Source: Oscillospiraceae bacterium (GTDB taxonomy: Bacteria > Bacillota > Clostridia > Oscillospirales > Ruminococcaceae). Taken from it: a stretch of DNA of 64,000 bases. Shown here one piece after another: positions 47,970 through 57,798 of this stretch. Below the pieces are notes generated by a model. That model was not told the DNA's origin, made no database searches, and was given only the letters and a program-made list of their open reading frames with translations. Location: positions 1 through 64,000 of the forward strand of contig JAEEIA010000063.1 of assembly GCA_016281125.1 (NCBI GenBank), given 5' to 3'. The position numbers and the translations under genes were made by a program. Position 1 is the first letter of the stretch. Every line of letters begins with the position of its first letter.

Positions 47970-48016
47970 GAAACGCCCCGGCGTTTCTGACACAGATCAG
48001 AAACACCGGGGCGTTC
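47970..48016. terminator. Long hairpin between convergent genes
   Basis: About 20-bp stem, left arm 47970-47990 (GAAACGCCCCGG...), right arm 47997-48016, one mismatch. It likely ends the minus-strand protease transcript; T-run weak. Confidence 0.65.
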
Positions 48017-48075
48017 TTGTTTTGATTCAGCTTGCCGCATGCGGCTGCTTATGCAAAATCAGAAACCTGTTTTGA

Positions 48076-50418
48076 TTAAGCAACGCTGATGCCGGTCATG
48101 GAAACGAGCGTGATGCTCGGGGTACCGGTCTGAGAAGCGGTGATGCCGAAGGAGATGCTTGCGCCTGCTGCCAGCACGCCGTTTGCGGTGCCGCTGGTGA
48201 TGGTGAAGGTGCCGTCGCCGTTGTCGGTGATGACATTGCCGCTTGCGTCAGTGATGACGAGGTTCTCAGCGCGGACAACGATCTCCCAGCCGGTGATGGT
48301 GCTCTCAGAGTTGTTGGTGATGGTGAGCTGACCGACAAGGCCCTCGCCCCAGGAGCTGAAAACGTCGAAGAGCAGGACAGTGTCCTCGGTGATGTCAGTG
48401 CGCTCGGAAATTGCCGTGAAGGTCGGCTCATTGCCGTTCGGCTCAGAGATCTGATAGCCGAAGGTGACGCTGCCGCCGACCGGGATCACTGCGTTGTAAC
48501 CGACGCAGGAAATGACATTGCCGGAGAGCAGGTCTGCGCACCAGATGCCGACGATGTTGCCGCCGAAGTCCTCAGCGCGGAGTGCCCAGCCGTTGATTGC
48601 GGTGGTGCCGTTGTTGGTCAGGGTGATGTTGATGATCTTGCCGCCTTCCCAGGCATTTGCAATCTCATAGCTGATGGTGTAGTTCGGGTTGTCGATCGGG
48701 AACGGCTCATCGGGATCGTCGGGATCGTCCGGATCATCGGGATCGTCCGGATCGTCCGGATCATCAGGATCATCGGGATCGTCCGGGTCATCCGGGTTCG
48801 GCTCTTCCGGCATCACGTCTGCCAGGTAAGCCTGGAGAACGGAAAGGTTCTCCTCGTTTGCTTCGAGGTAATCCACGTCAGCCTGGGTGAATGCGCCGTC
48901 ATAGTTGAGGTCGCCGTTCACGAGGGAGATGTTGCCGTAGATCGTGCTGCTGGTCAGTGCGCCGCAGTCGACAATCGTGTTGGAGAGGTTGTCGGTGATG
49001 CGGAAGGAAGCGCTGTTGTAATCGCCGGTCAGGTTCAGGAACCAGTTGTAGCCGGAGATGTAGTTGCCGATCGGGCTGCAAAGATCTGCGTAGTCAAAGA
49101 CCAGCGTGCCGGTGTACGGCAGATCGTTGTAGTAATCCGGATTGAACACGGTGAAGTAGTTTGCCATTGCGGTTGCATCAGCAGTGTTTCTGCCGAGGGA
49201 AGCGGTCAGGCTGTACTTGGAATCGGTGTCAATCGTGATCTGACCGACATAGTAAACGTCCTTGTTCTCAACAGTGATGTAGTAGAAGCCGTTGACGTTG
49301 TAGCTGCCGTTGACATAGGTGCCGCGGTCAAAGATACCGATACGGGTGCCGTAGTAAGCGGATTCCCAGTTGCCGGAGATTGCGGAAGTACCGTTCAGAG
49401 CATCGTAGGAAACCCAGATGTAGCCGTCGTTTGCCCAGTCAGCGCCCCAGGAGTTTGCAATCTTGAATGCGCCGCACTCTGCCTCATCGACAGCGCCGTT
49501 GCCGTTGACATCGATCCAGACGGTGTCATCATAGCCGACCAGCGTCAGAGCGTGGCCGCCTCTTGCGCTCTTTGCACGGAAGGAAACGAACTCATAGTCG
49601 CCGTTTGCGTTCACATAGCGCTGAACATTGCCGTTGTCGTCGATGTAGGTTCTGTAATCAGAATCCCAGGACGGACCCTGAACACGGAGGTTCAGAATCT
49701 TGCCCTCTGCGAGCAGACCCTTGACTTCGTCGAGGTCGCTGTCGTTCGGGCCGCTGATTGCGGTGCCGCGGGAGGTGATCGTAGCAGCATTGTGGCCGCT
49801 CAGTCTGGTGTTCAGAGCCTCGATCAGAGCCTCGGTATCGGTGGACCAGCTGTAATCGTAGTTATCCGGATCAACATAGCTTGCGCCGTTCGTGGAACGG
49901 TACGGTGCATCAGCCATGTGCAGGCAGCCCTGCTTGCTCAGCAGATCGTAAACCTCAGTGTTCACGCCGCCGACGTCCTCACCGCCGCTGAGAATGTTGT
50001 TAACAAATGCCGGAGAATAGGCATTTGTAGCATTGGTAGCGATATTGTTGAGCTTATTTGCTTCGTAAGTAAACTGATAGTAAGCAGCTGCCCATGCATA
50101 GCAGGAGCCGCAGCCCATCTGGTCGCCGATCGGCGGGAAGAACGGGGTCTGGCTCAGATCAACCTGAGAGGGCAGGTTTGCGGCTCTGTCCTTTGCGACT
50201 CTGCTCTTCTTTGCAGACTTTGCGGGAGCACCTTCATATGCTTCTGCGGTGTCCGCATCACCCGTTGCGTAACGGTCCAGATCGAACAGCGCAGCAGCCT
50301 CGTTCTCCTCAGCGTGAGCGACGAGTGCAGCGTTGTTCATGACCGGCAGTGCCAGAACTGCTGCAAATGCAGCAGGCAGCACCAGCAGTGCAGCTGCTTT
50401 CGTAATATTCTTCTTCAT
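48076..50418 (-). CDS. Papain-fold protease with Asp-Pro linker and CBM2-like modules
   Basis: A secreted 780-residue protein. Signal peptide about 1-36; a propeptide-like segment to about 85; C1A domain about 85-345 with complete active site Gln100, Cys106 (GSCYAWA), His289 (GGHALTLVGYDD), Asn322 (IANSWG). A beta region and one dockerin-like EF-hand (GDLNYDGAFTQADVD, about 501-520) follow, then nine DDP repeats (about 542-570) and two CBM2-like sandwiches (about 577-675 and 680-780, with TNNGTTAINGWALRA and TNNSESTITGWEIVV). It is probably a cell-wall or substrate-attached protease. The internal EF-hand may be half a dockerin. Confidence 0.88.
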   Translation of the reverse strand: MKKNITKAAALLVLPAAFAAVLALPVMNNAALVAHAEENEAAALFDLDRYATGDADTAEAYEGAPAKSAKKSRVAKDRAANLPSQVDLSQTPFFPPIGDQMGCGSCYAWAAAYYQFTYEANKLNNIATNATNAYSPAFVNNILSGGEDVGGVNTEVYDLLSKQGCLHMADAPYRSTNGASYVDPDNYDYSWSTDTEALIEALNTRLSGHNAATITSRGTAISGPNDSDLDEVKGLLAEGKILNLRVQGPSWDSDYRTYIDDNGNVQRYVNANGDYEFVSFRAKSARGGHALTLVGYDDTVWIDVNGNGAVDEAECGAFKIANSWGADWANDGYIWVSYDALNGTSAISGNWESAYYGTRIGIFDRGTYVNGSYNVNGFYYITVENKDVYYVGQITIDTDSKYSLTASLGRNTADATAMANYFTVFNPDYYNDLPYTGTLVFDYADLCSPIGNYISGYNWFLNLTGDYNSASFRITDNLSNTIVDCGALTSSTIYGNISLVNGDLNYDGAFTQADVDYLEANEENLSVLQAYLADVMPEEPNPDDPDDPDDPDDPDDPDDPDDPDDPDDPDEPFPIDNPNYTISYEIANAWEGGKIINITLTNNGTTAINGWALRAEDFGGNIVGIWCADLLSGNVISCVGYNAVIPVGGSVTFGYQISEPNGNEPTFTAISERTDITEDTVLLFDVFSSWGEGLVGQLTITNNSESTITGWEIVVRAENLVITDASGNVITDNGDGTFTITSGTANGVLAAGASISFGITASQTGTPSITLVSMTGISVA
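48706..48792 (-). repeat. DDP codon repeat region
   Basis: Tandem 9-bp units encoding Asp-Asp-Pro, with third-base variation (GATGATCCG/GACGATCCG). A simple coding linker prone to length change. Confidence 0.8.
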
Positions 50419-50465
50419 CGTAGAAGTCCTCCGTTCACAGTGTAAGAAATATCATGTTTGGAGCG

Positions 50466-51650
50466 TTAATTGTCCCCCATAGCATCGTGAACAGTTCTGA
50501 CCTCTTTGATCTCAGCCAATCCGAGTGCTTCAATGCTCCGGATCAGTTTCAGCACATTTTCCTCCGAGGGCTGCTTCAGTGTGATCTCCAGAAGCTGCCG
50601 GTAGGGCTCGGCCTGATCGTACTGCTTCACCGATTTGATGTTCTCGACGCCGGAAAAGTCCTCTTTCGTCCATTTTCGGCTGCGAACACTGTACTGGTGC
50701 TTGATGACGACATGAATGCGCCAATCAGAAAATGCAGTTTCCTCAGATTCCGGGCTGTATGCTGTAAACACGTCGATCACGGCCGGATTTTCGACCGGAT
50801 AAACAGGCTTTTGTATCAAAAGTTCACGCTTCATCAGCGTGAGGTCATTCGCGGTCAGCCGCGAATTTCCGTCAAGATCTGCCGCATACCATGCAGGAAC
50901 CGTATCTGCCTCATGTGCGAGCCATTTGCAGAGCAAAACGACGTCAGCAATGTTGAAGCTGCCGTCTGCATTGCAGTCCCCCGACAGGGTATTCTGTGCA
51001 GCTGTTGTCACGCTTGTAACCGCGGTCGTTTCCGCAGGTGCGGAGGTTGTGGCCGGAACGGTCGTAGCCTGAGCGGCAGTTGTCAGAACCCGGGCGGTGG
51101 TATTTGCAGCCGCGGAAGTAGATGTCGGCGCGGTCGTTTTCGCAGGCACGGAGGCCGTGCCCTGCGGGACATTTGTTGTGGCAGTCACAGGGGCCGTCGT
51201 TTCGGGCGGATCCTTAAAACGGAGAGAAACATCAGCGGAGAGCGTCTGCTGTGTTTTGCTGTTGTACACGGAGAAGGTGATTTTGCATCTTGCTCCGGAC
51301 GGATCAGCGGGTTCCGTATGAATTTCCGTCAGTAAATGCGCCTGTGCCGTTTCAATAGTCGCATCGCGCACAATGTCAAATTGTCTGCCTTCAGCATCCT
51401 GGGCGGTGACCGTCACCAGCATTCCGGAAAAATCCGGGATCCCCTCCGCAGTCAGAAAGGCACTGTCAGGCTTGCGGGAAACCTGTGCAAACAATGCATA
51501 CACATTGTCATTGACAGGCGCCTCCGCAGCTTCTGAAATCACCGTCAGACCGCAGACCGGTGCAGGACGAACCGCAGCATAGAGCAGACCCGCACTTGCA
51601 GTGGTGCAAAGAACAGCCGTAAGGGCTGTCAGAAATTGTTTTCTGTTCAT
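50466..51650 (-). CDS. Secreted protein with Thr-rich linker and internal dockerin
   Basis: A 394-residue exported protein: signal peptide about 1-26, an N-terminal domain (about 40-147), a Thr/Ala linker (about 150-220), a type I dockerin (about 223-278, GDCNADGSFNIADVVLL and DLDGNSRLTANDLTLMK) and a C-terminal domain of about 110 residues (KHQYSVRSRKW, LRSIEALGLAEI-like end). The dockerin is internal, which is less usual. ATG 51650 follows AAGGTGGGA. It lies 47 bp upstream of the protease gene and may share its transcript. Function unknown. Confidence 0.82.
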   Translation of the reverse strand: MNRKQFLTALTAVLCTTASAGLLYAAVRPAPVCGLTVISEAAEAPVNDNVYALFAQVSRKPDSAFLTAEGIPDFSGMLVTVTAQDAEGRQFDIVRDATIETAQAHLLTEIHTEPADPSGARCKITFSVYNSKTQQTLSADVSLRFKDPPETTAPVTATTNVPQGTASVPAKTTAPTSTSAAANTTARVLTTAAQATTVPATTSAPAETTAVTSVTTAAQNTLSGDCNADGSFNIADVVLLCKWLAHEADTVPAWYAADLDGNSRLTANDLTLMKRELLIQKPVYPVENPAVIDVFTAYSPESEETAFSDWRIHVVIKHQYSVRSRKWTKEDFSGVENIKSVKQYDQAEPYRQLLEITLKQPSEENVLKLIRSIEALGLAEIKEVRTVHDAMGDN

Positions 51651-51976
51651 GGCTCTATCCCACCTTAGAATTGGATCCGGGCCGCACGCAGACTCCGAAG
51701 GGGGAACGGAAAGATTGCGGGCTGACCCGATGATGTTTCGAAACATCTTTATTATATCACATGTTCTCATAGAAAAACGGATTTTGGTACGAACTGTATG
51801 AGATTTGGGCACGAAATGCACACACATCTATATAATAAAAAATATGCATAATTTCGGAGGTACTTGATTTTTCTGCGGAAATCTGCTATAATAAATTCGG
51901 AACCTGAAATATGACAATTTTGTTATAAAACCATATTCATACTTTACATATTACAGCATTACCGGAGGACATACAC
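51651..51976. promoter_or_regulatory. Divergent intergenic region with LytTR gene promoter
   Basis: About 325 bp. Plus-strand promoter TTGATT (51864-51869), 17-nt spacer, TATAAT (51887-51892) serves the LytTR gene. A minus-strand TATAAT near 51750 may serve the dockerin gene but lacks a clear -35. Direct repeats for LytTR binding were not convincingly seen. Confidence 0.6.
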
Positions 51977-52675
51977 TTGAAAATCGCAGTAGTGGATGAC
52001 GACAAATCACTGCACCGTACCATGAAGCAATACGTTCTGAAATTCCAGATCGCATTTGACCATGATATCTCAGTTGATTATTTTACAAACTGTGAGGAGC
52101 TCTATCAGCGGCTGCTCGCAGGGGATGACTATGACCTGCTGTTCCTGGATATTGAGTTTCCGCGGATGCGCGGAACGGAGCTCGGTCTGCTGATCCGGCA
52201 CAGACTGCGGGATTATGATACGCAGATCGTGTTCATGTCCGCAGAGAAGGAATATGCGGCGGAGCTGTTTCCGATCCGGCCGATCGGCTTTCTGGTCAAG
52301 CCGTTTTCGTTTGAGCGCTTTTCGGTCTGCCTGACGGACGCGCTGGACGATTTCATGCAGAAAAGCGACTTTCTGGAATATACGCTGGAGAACACGCGGC
52401 GCCGGATCCGGATCAAGGAGGTACTGTACCTCAAGGCGCACGGCAAAAAGGTCGCGTTCTATACAAAAGAGGGCAGCTTCTCTGTTTACGGCAAGATTCA
52501 GGAGCTGATTGCAGGCTGCACGGAGCGGTTCCTCTGCACCTCGCGCGGGGAGTACGCGAATTTGCAGCATGTCATGGCTGCTGCGCCCAAGGAGGTGCGC
52601 CTGACCGACAATCATGTGCTGCATATCAGCCGCGGCCGGCAGACGGCGGTGCGTGAGCGTCTTGCGGAGCTGTAA
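51977..52675 (+). CDS. LytTR-family response regulator
   Basis: A 232-residue regulator: receiver domain about 1-125 with acidic pocket Asp7-9, phospho-acceptor Asp58 (LLFLDIEFPRMRG) and Lys in FLVKPFS; LytTR DNA-binding domain about 130-228 (RIRIKEVLYLKAHGKKVAFYT and FLCTSRGEYANL). The start is TTG with GGAGG 8 nt upstream. No histidine kinase is adjacent, so its partner is elsewhere. It may control surface or secreted functions nearby. Confidence 0.92.
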   Translation: MKIAVVDDDKSLHRTMKQYVLKFQIAFDHDISVDYFTNCEELYQRLLAGDDYDLLFLDIEFPRMRGTELGLLIRHRLRDYDTQIVFMSAEKEYAAELFPIRPIGFLVKPFSFERFSVCLTDALDDFMQKSDFLEYTLENTRRRIRIKEVLYLKAHGKKVAFYTKEGSFSVYGKIQELIAGCTERFLCTSRGEYANLQHVMAAAPKEVRLTDNHVLHISRGRQTAVRERLAEL

Positions 52676-52694
52676 ACTGTACATTGTTTTATCG

Positions 52695-52730
52695 CAGAGT
52701 CCTGCAAAAGCGGGGCTCTGTTGTGTTTTT
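52695..52730 (+). terminator. Terminator after LytTR gene
   Basis: Stem CAGAGTCC (52695-52702) with 52713-52720 (one G-T pair), followed by TTGTGTTTTT. Confidence 0.7.
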
Positions 52731-52849
52731 CGCGGATTATATACGCAGCATCGGCGCGCTTGAAAACCTTACGTCTGCCGTAGGAAAATTGCAAAGTTTA
52801 TGATGAAAAAGGTGTATCTACTTTATTTTTTTATTGTGAGATTCCAGAG

Positions 52850-52960
52850 GGACAATGTCCCTTTGGCGGGTTTGGTGAGTTTGCGGTGCAAACTCATAGC
52901 AAAGCGGGCGAGAGTCCCATTCTCAATCATCGCGTAGCGATACCTTTTTCACGCAGCGCT
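52850..52960 (+). other. Structured intergenic element of unknown function
   Basis: A gene-free stretch with several small hairpins: AGGGACAATGTCCCT (52850-52864), GAGTTTGCGGTGCAAACTC (52876-52894) and ATCGCGTAGCGAT (52929-52941) followed by ACCTTTTT. The last hairpin with its T-run recurs with one base changed near 55633-55652. It may be a small RNA, a repetitive element remnant or a 5' leader. Confidence 0.4.
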
Positions 52961-52988
52961 TGCATTCGGCGCGAAAACGCGCTATAAT
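52960..52988 (+). promoter_or_regulatory. Promoter of the EamA transporter gene
   Basis: TTGCAT (52960-52965), 17-nt spacer, TATAAT (52983-52988). Confidence 0.72.
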
Positions 52989-53019
52989 ATAGGATAGTAT
53001 TTTGATAGGAGGGGTATGC

Positions 53020-53892
53020 TTGGAGCAGACCGGACGCAGCGACCGCACACAGGGCATCCTGTTCATCATTGCATCAGCCTTCTGCTTTGCGCTGATGAAT
53101 CTGTTTATCCGGATGACAGGGGATGTGCCGACGCTGCAAAAATGCTTTTTCCGGAACTTCTTTGCGTTGCTGATTGCGGGCGGAACGCTTCTGCGGCACC
53201 GCGTTCCGCTGAAAATCGGCAGCGGCAATCTGAAATATCTGCTGATCCGTTCCATTGCCGGCGGCATCGGCATGGTCTGCAATTTTTATGCGGTTGATCA
53301 TATGGCGATTTCGGATGCATCCATGCTGAACAAGCTGTCGCCGTTTTTTGCGATTGTTTTCTCGTATTTTGTGCTCGGGGAGCGTGCGACCGCATTTGAG
53401 TGGGGCGCGGTTGCGACGGCGTTTGCCGGGGCGCTGCTTGTTGTGAAGCCGCGCTTCGGATTTGAAGTGCTCCCGGCGCTGGCCGGGGTGCTGGGCGGAC
53501 TGGGCGCCGGGCTTGCGTATACGAATGTGCGGAAGCTCGGGCTGCGCGGGGAGAACAGCATGATCATTGTTACGTTTTTCTCCGGATTTACGACGCTTTG
53601 CCTGTTGCCGAACCTGCTGCTGCACTATGCGCCGATGACGGCGAAGCAGTGGATGTTCCTGGTGCTGACGGGGCTTGCAGCGGCGGGCGGACAGATCTGC
53701 ATTACAAAGGCATATGCCCGGGCGGCGGCCAAGGAGATTTCTGTCTATGATTTTTCGATTGTGATTTTCGCGGCGCTGCTGGGCTTCTGCTTTCTCGGAC
53801 AGCTGCCGGATTGGCTCAGCGTCATCGGTTACGTCATCATCATCGGTACGGCTGTCGTCCGCTGGCGCGTCGGTGCTGCCGCTTCAAAATGA
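53020..53892 (+). CDS. EamA/DMT-family transporter
   Basis: A 290-residue membrane protein with ten helices forming two EamA repeats (ILFIIASAFCFALMNLFIR; second half begins near ALAGVLGGLGAGLAYTNVRK). TTG 53020 follows AGGAGG by 7 nt and gives a normal family length. Such proteins export metabolites such as amino acids; the substrate is not predictable. Confidence 0.9.
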   Translation: MEQTGRSDRTQGILFIIASAFCFALMNLFIRMTGDVPTLQKCFFRNFFALLIAGGTLLRHRVPLKIGSGNLKYLLIRSIAGGIGMVCNFYAVDHMAISDASMLNKLSPFFAIVFSYFVLGERATAFEWGAVATAFAGALLVVKPRFGFEVLPALAGVLGGLGAGLAYTNVRKLGLRGENSMIIVTFFSGFTTLCLLPNLLLHYAPMTAKQWMFLVLTGLAAAGGQICITKAYARAAAKEISVYDFSIVIFAALLGFCFLGQLPDWLSVIGYVIIIGTAVVRWRVGAAASK

Positions 53893-54045
53893 TTTATACC
53901 GTGCTTCGATAAAGCCGACCGGCGGCACAGGGCGTCCTTCAATCCTCCTGAAAAGCAAGTCCCTGTGCGATTTTCTGCATAGGATTCGGCAGCTTTCGAG
54001 CGCAGCCGCGCAGCCGCTTTCTGCACCTTTTATTTGTTTTGTCCA

Positions 54046-54074
54046 TTGACGCGGCCGCCTGTTTCCGTTACAAT
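54046..54074 (+). promoter_or_regulatory. Promoter of the second GH5 gene
   Basis: TTGACG (54046-54051), 17-nt spacer, TACAAT (54069-54074), giving a leader of about 100 nt. Confidence 0.75.
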
Positions 54075-54177
54075 ATAAATGAACACGGCCGTGTATCAAA
54101 AAATAGAAAATGATAAACCGACAGAACCGGAGAAGCGCGCATACGGTCTGCCGGTATGAAAATGCGAGGAGGAAACT

Positions 54178-55536
54178 ATGAACCACATCAGACGGTTCTC
54201 CGTTCTGACAGCAGCAGTCCTGTGCTTCGGCTGCTGCCGGTATCCTGTGTCCGCAGAAGCAGCAATGCGGGACATTTCTACTAAAGAGCTGGTGCGCGAT
54301 ATGGGCATCGGCATCAATCTCGGCAATACGCTGGAGGCCTGCGGCGACTGGATTGCGGAATACAGCGACGGTCAGCCGAAGGACTACGAAACCGCATGGG
54401 GCAGCCCTGTCATCACCAGGGAAATCATCGAGGGCATTGCAAAGGAAGGCTTCGGTGTGCTTCGCATCCCGGTGGCATGGTCGAACATGATGAAGGAGGA
54501 CGGAACCTATACAATCAATACTGCGTATGACGCGCGCGTTCACGAAATCGTTGACTGGACGCTGGAATGCGGCATGTACGCGATCATCAACATCCACTGG
54601 GACGGCGGATGGGTCAACGACTTTCCCAAGAAAAAGGACGAGAGCATGAAGCGCTTTACCCGTATGTGGGAGCAGATTGCCGACAGCTTCAAGGATTACG
54701 GCGATTACCTGATGTTTGAATCCCAGAACGAGGAGCTCGGCTGGGAATCGGTCTGGAATCCGTGGGGCGGCACCGAGGGCAAGGCGGAGTCCTATGCGCT
54801 CTGCAACGAAATCAATCAGGCGTTTGTGGATACGGTCCGGAAATCCGGCGGCAACAATCCGGAGCGGCATCTGCTGATTTCGGGCTACAACACCGGCATT
54901 GACCGCACCTGCGATGCACTGTTCAAAATGCCGCAGGATCCCGCAAACCGCATGGCAGTTTCCGTTCATTACTATTCTCCCGCCGGGTTTGCGATCCTTG
55001 AGGAGGATGCGGACTGGGGCAAAGCGACGCCGACATGGGGCAGCGATGCGGATTATGCATCCCTGCGCAGCGAAATGCAGATGATGAAATCGAATTTCAC
55101 GGACAAGGGGATTCCGGTCATCATCGGCGAGTACGGCTGTCCGACGAAAAACAAGGAGCCGGAATCTGTGCGGCGCTTTATTTCGTCCGTCTGCGAGGAG
55201 GCCTACCAATGCGGGCACTGCCCCGTGCTGTGGTCAACACCCGGCGGACATTACGACCGCGAGGCCTGTCAGCTGACCGACCGCGAGCTGCAAAAGAAGC
55301 TCTTTGCAATCGGCGGAAAGACCTATCAGCCGCAGACCGCGCAGCCTGAACAACCGCTGACAGGCGACCTGAACGGTGACGGCACCGTCAGCATTGCGGA
55401 TGCAGTTCTGCTGCAAAAGCATCTGACAGGAGAATCGGCGCTTACGGACGGGAGGGGCGATCTCAGCGGCGACAGCATCATAAATGCCGTGGATCTGACC
55501 TTGCTCAAGCGCATTCTGCTGAATGTAAAATCATAA
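54178..55536 (+). CDS. GH5 endoglucanase with dockerin (GH5_4-like)
   Basis: A secreted 452-residue enzyme: signal peptide about 1-28, GH5 domain about 35-370 with GIGINLGNTLEA at the start, INIHWDGGW, acid/base Glu185 in ESQNEE and nucleophile Glu318 in IIGEYG. A short linker leads to a type I dockerin (about 396-450, GDLNGDGTVSIADAVLL and DLSGDSIINAVDLTLLK). It is probably an endo-beta-1,4-glucanase or xyloglucanase of the cellulosome. GAGGAGG precedes the ATG. No carbohydrate-binding module is fused, unlike the 5296 enzyme. Confidence 0.94.
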   Translation: MNHIRRFSVLTAAVLCFGCCRYPVSAEAAMRDISTKELVRDMGIGINLGNTLEACGDWIAEYSDGQPKDYETAWGSPVITREIIEGIAKEGFGVLRIPVAWSNMMKEDGTYTINTAYDARVHEIVDWTLECGMYAIINIHWDGGWVNDFPKKKDESMKRFTRMWEQIADSFKDYGDYLMFESQNEELGWESVWNPWGGTEGKAESYALCNEINQAFVDTVRKSGGNNPERHLLISGYNTGIDRTCDALFKMPQDPANRMAVSVHYYSPAGFAILEEDADWGKATPTWGSDADYASLRSEMQMMKSNFTDKGIPVIIGEYGCPTKNKEPESVRRFISSVCEEAYQCGHCPVLWSTPGGHYDREACQLTDRELQKKLFAIGGKTYQPQTAQPEQPLTGDLNGDGTVSIADAVLLQKHLTGESALTDGRGDLSGDSIINAVDLTLLKRILLNVKS

Positions 55537-55540
55537 CAAA

Positions 55541-55580
55541 ACACCGCACAGGGCATTATGCTCTGTGCGGTGTCGTTTTG
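55541..55580. terminator. Terminator after the GH5 gene
   Basis: 11-bp stem ACACCGCACAG (55541-55551) with 55563-55573, then CGTTTTG. Confidence 0.82.
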
Positions 55581-55650
55581 CCGGGAAAGCGGTATCTCCG
55601 ACGGATTGAGAATGAAACCCGTTATCAATCCCATCGCGCAGCGATACCTT

Positions 55651-57798
55651 TTACTCCTCCGCTGCGGGGAACAGGCCGATGTCGCTGAGGAGCATCTTGC
55701 CGTTTGTCACATTGCGGAAGCTGATTTCTGCGGATACCACCTTGGACGCATCAAAGTCATCCTGTGCCTGATACGCGTTCTGCGGGATGATCACCGTTGT
55801 GAACGGATGCTGGAACGCATAGTCAAACCAGAGCGAGTTGAATTTCGTCCGCTGAATGCCGAGCGCAGGGAACAAATCGGAGGGCATCTGCGCTGTTGCG
55901 GTTTTGCCGTCCGCGTCCTTCAGCACGACCTTATACTCAATCAGTCCGCGCGGGACGTCCTTCTCGCGCAGATCAGCTGCTGTGAAGGAGAAGCTGTTCT
56001 TTTTCAGATTCTTCTTTTTGTCAAATTCCAGCTTGACCGTGACCTCGTTTTCGTCGTCCCATTCGGCGTACAGGCCGTAATCGCCGCCCTGCGGCGAGGT
56101 CTGGGAATCATAGAGCTTTTCAGTCCAGAGATCTGCATTTTCCACGCTGATCTTCATGCCGCCGCGCATGCCGGGATCGGATGCGGTATCAAAATCTGCC
56201 AGCGATTCGTAATCCGAATCCTGATACATCGCACAGCAGACCGTAGCCGGCAGCGCGTCGCGGTACTGCGCGGGCGCGGAGAACAGCGTGCGGTACTGGG
56301 TTTCGCCTTTCAGCGCCGCGTCGAGGAAGGTCTTGACAAACGCCGTGAGCAGCGTGCGCTGATCGTCGGCGCTGAGAAATGCGTTGCGGTTTGCGATATA
56401 GCCGAACGGCATTCCCATATCATTGTCGCCCCACTTGGTATTGAACTGGCCGTGGTTCGCGCCGAGCATGTAGATCACCGATTTGAAGCAGTCCTCCTTG
56501 CCGGTGAAATGTACGTTGTTATACTGCTTTTCGCCCATCGGGATATAGACGTCCTGATCGTCGGTGCCGTGAATCATCAGATAGCTGATGTCCTCAAGCT
56601 CCGCAGCTCTGCCCGCGGGCTTATACTGGTCGCAGGTCGGTGCAATCGCAATGACCGCACGGATCGGAATATGGTAGCCGAGCTTGATATTTGCGTTTTC
56701 AGGGTAGCAGTCATAGTTCGTCAGCAGCGCAGTCAGCGCAGCAGTTTCGCCGCCTCTGGAGTGACCGGCCACTGCAATCTTTTCACTGTCAATGATGCCG
56801 TAGACCGGGCAGCTCTTGTCCTCTGCCGCCCATTTGAGCACCTGCTTCATATTTTCCAGCATGAGTACGGCGCGCGCATCGTTTTCCTCTTTGAGATCGT
56901 TGAGGATGTTTTCATCCACAGACACCGCGACATAGCCGTTGGAAGCGAGGTGTCTGCAAAGATATTCGTAGCCGAGGTAGGAATCCGTGCCGTAGCTGTG
57001 ATTGCCGTGTACGATGAACATGACCGGGCAGTTTTTGCCGTTGACAGGGTAGTACACTCTGCCGCTGACCGGTGCGGCGTCCAGTTCGCGTCCGAAATAC
57101 TGCTTCATGCCGAGCGTCATCAGACCCTTGCGCTCCGCCATTTCGGAAAGGTCAATCGTTTCAGAATCATGGTCAAAGCTGCCGCCGGGGCCGTAGCTGA
57201 AGCTGTTGACATCCAGCTTGCCGGGTGCCAGCGAATCCGAAAAGCCCTTGGGCACCTTGACAGGATCCGTTTGCAGGGAGGTATACGCAGAAATGCGGTT
57301 TTCCCCGAAGCCCTTATGCAGAAATGCCAGCACAAACCCGGCGATGATCACGCCGCCCGCCAGGAACGTCACCAGGCCGGAAACGTGGAACTGCTTGATC
57401 CGGATCATGCCGACGACAGCGCGTCCTGCGGCATCCACCGCCAGCGCACCGAGCAGCGCGAACAGGATGCAGGTGACCGGATGGGAGGCGTGGTCAGGCA
57501 CCATGAACAGAATCAGCAGAACGGACAGCAGCAGGAGAAATGCGGCGCGGCTCAGGGATTTTGCGCCGAAAATCAGCCGGATCAGCAAAAACAGTACAAA
57601 GGTCATCAGAACAGCCGTGCCTGCTGCAATCGCATAGCCTGCCCAGAACGGGAGCACCGGGAAGTTGACTGCAATCATTTCACCGAGCAGCAGCGTCAGT
57701 GCGATCCATATCAGGATGGTCGCGGAGAGTCTTCCCGCGCTCATCAGAGAGCGGTACGGCATTGTTTTTTCTTTCAGGTTTTCGATCCATTCCTTCAT
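55651..57798 (-). CDS. Membrane-anchored alpha/beta hydrolase
   Basis: A 715-residue protein. Residues 1-165 hold five or six membrane helices; the rest is an extracytoplasmic alpha/beta hydrolase related to dienelactone hydrolase/polyester-hydrolase-like families. Nucleophile Ser347 is in AGHSRGGET, the acid is probably in IHGTDDQD and the His in GANHGQFN. A C-terminal beta-rich region (about 520-715) follows. ATG 57798 is 8 nt after GGTGG. It may de-esterify polysaccharides or lipids at the cell surface; the substrate is unknown. Confidence 0.85.
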   Translation of the reverse strand: MKEWIENLKEKTMPYRSLMSAGRLSATILIWIALTLLLGEMIAVNFPVLPFWAGYAIAAGTAVLMTFVLFLLIRLIFGAKSLSRAAFLLLLSVLLILFMVPDHASHPVTCILFALLGALAVDAAGRAVVGMIRIKQFHVSGLVTFLAGGVIIAGFVLAFLHKGFGENRISAYTSLQTDPVKVPKGFSDSLAPGKLDVNSFSYGPGGSFDHDSETIDLSEMAERKGLMTLGMKQYFGRELDAAPVSGRVYYPVNGKNCPVMFIVHGNHSYGTDSYLGYEYLCRHLASNGYVAVSVDENILNDLKEENDARAVLMLENMKQVLKWAAEDKSCPVYGIIDSEKIAVAGHSRGGETAALTALLTNYDCYPENANIKLGYHIPIRAVIAIAPTCDQYKPAGRAAELEDISYLMIHGTDDQDVYIPMGEKQYNNVHFTGKEDCFKSVIYMLGANHGQFNTKWGDNDMGMPFGYIANRNAFLSADDQRTLLTAFVKTFLDAALKGETQYRTLFSAPAQYRDALPATVCCAMYQDSDYESLADFDTASDPGMRGGMKISVENADLWTEKLYDSQTSPQGGDYGLYAEWDDENEVTVKLEFDKKKNLKKNSFSFTAADLREKDVPRGLIEYKVVLKDADGKTATAQMPSDLFPALGIQRTKFNSLWFDYAFQHPFTTVIIPQNAYQAQDDFDASKVVSAEISFRNVTNGKMLLSDIGLFPAAEE

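Noticed and set aside
48706..48792. Short tandem repeats that could suggest a CRISPR array
   Set aside because: The repeats are contiguous 9-bp Asp-Asp-Pro codon units within an open reading frame, without spacers. No CRISPR array or cas gene was seen in the window.
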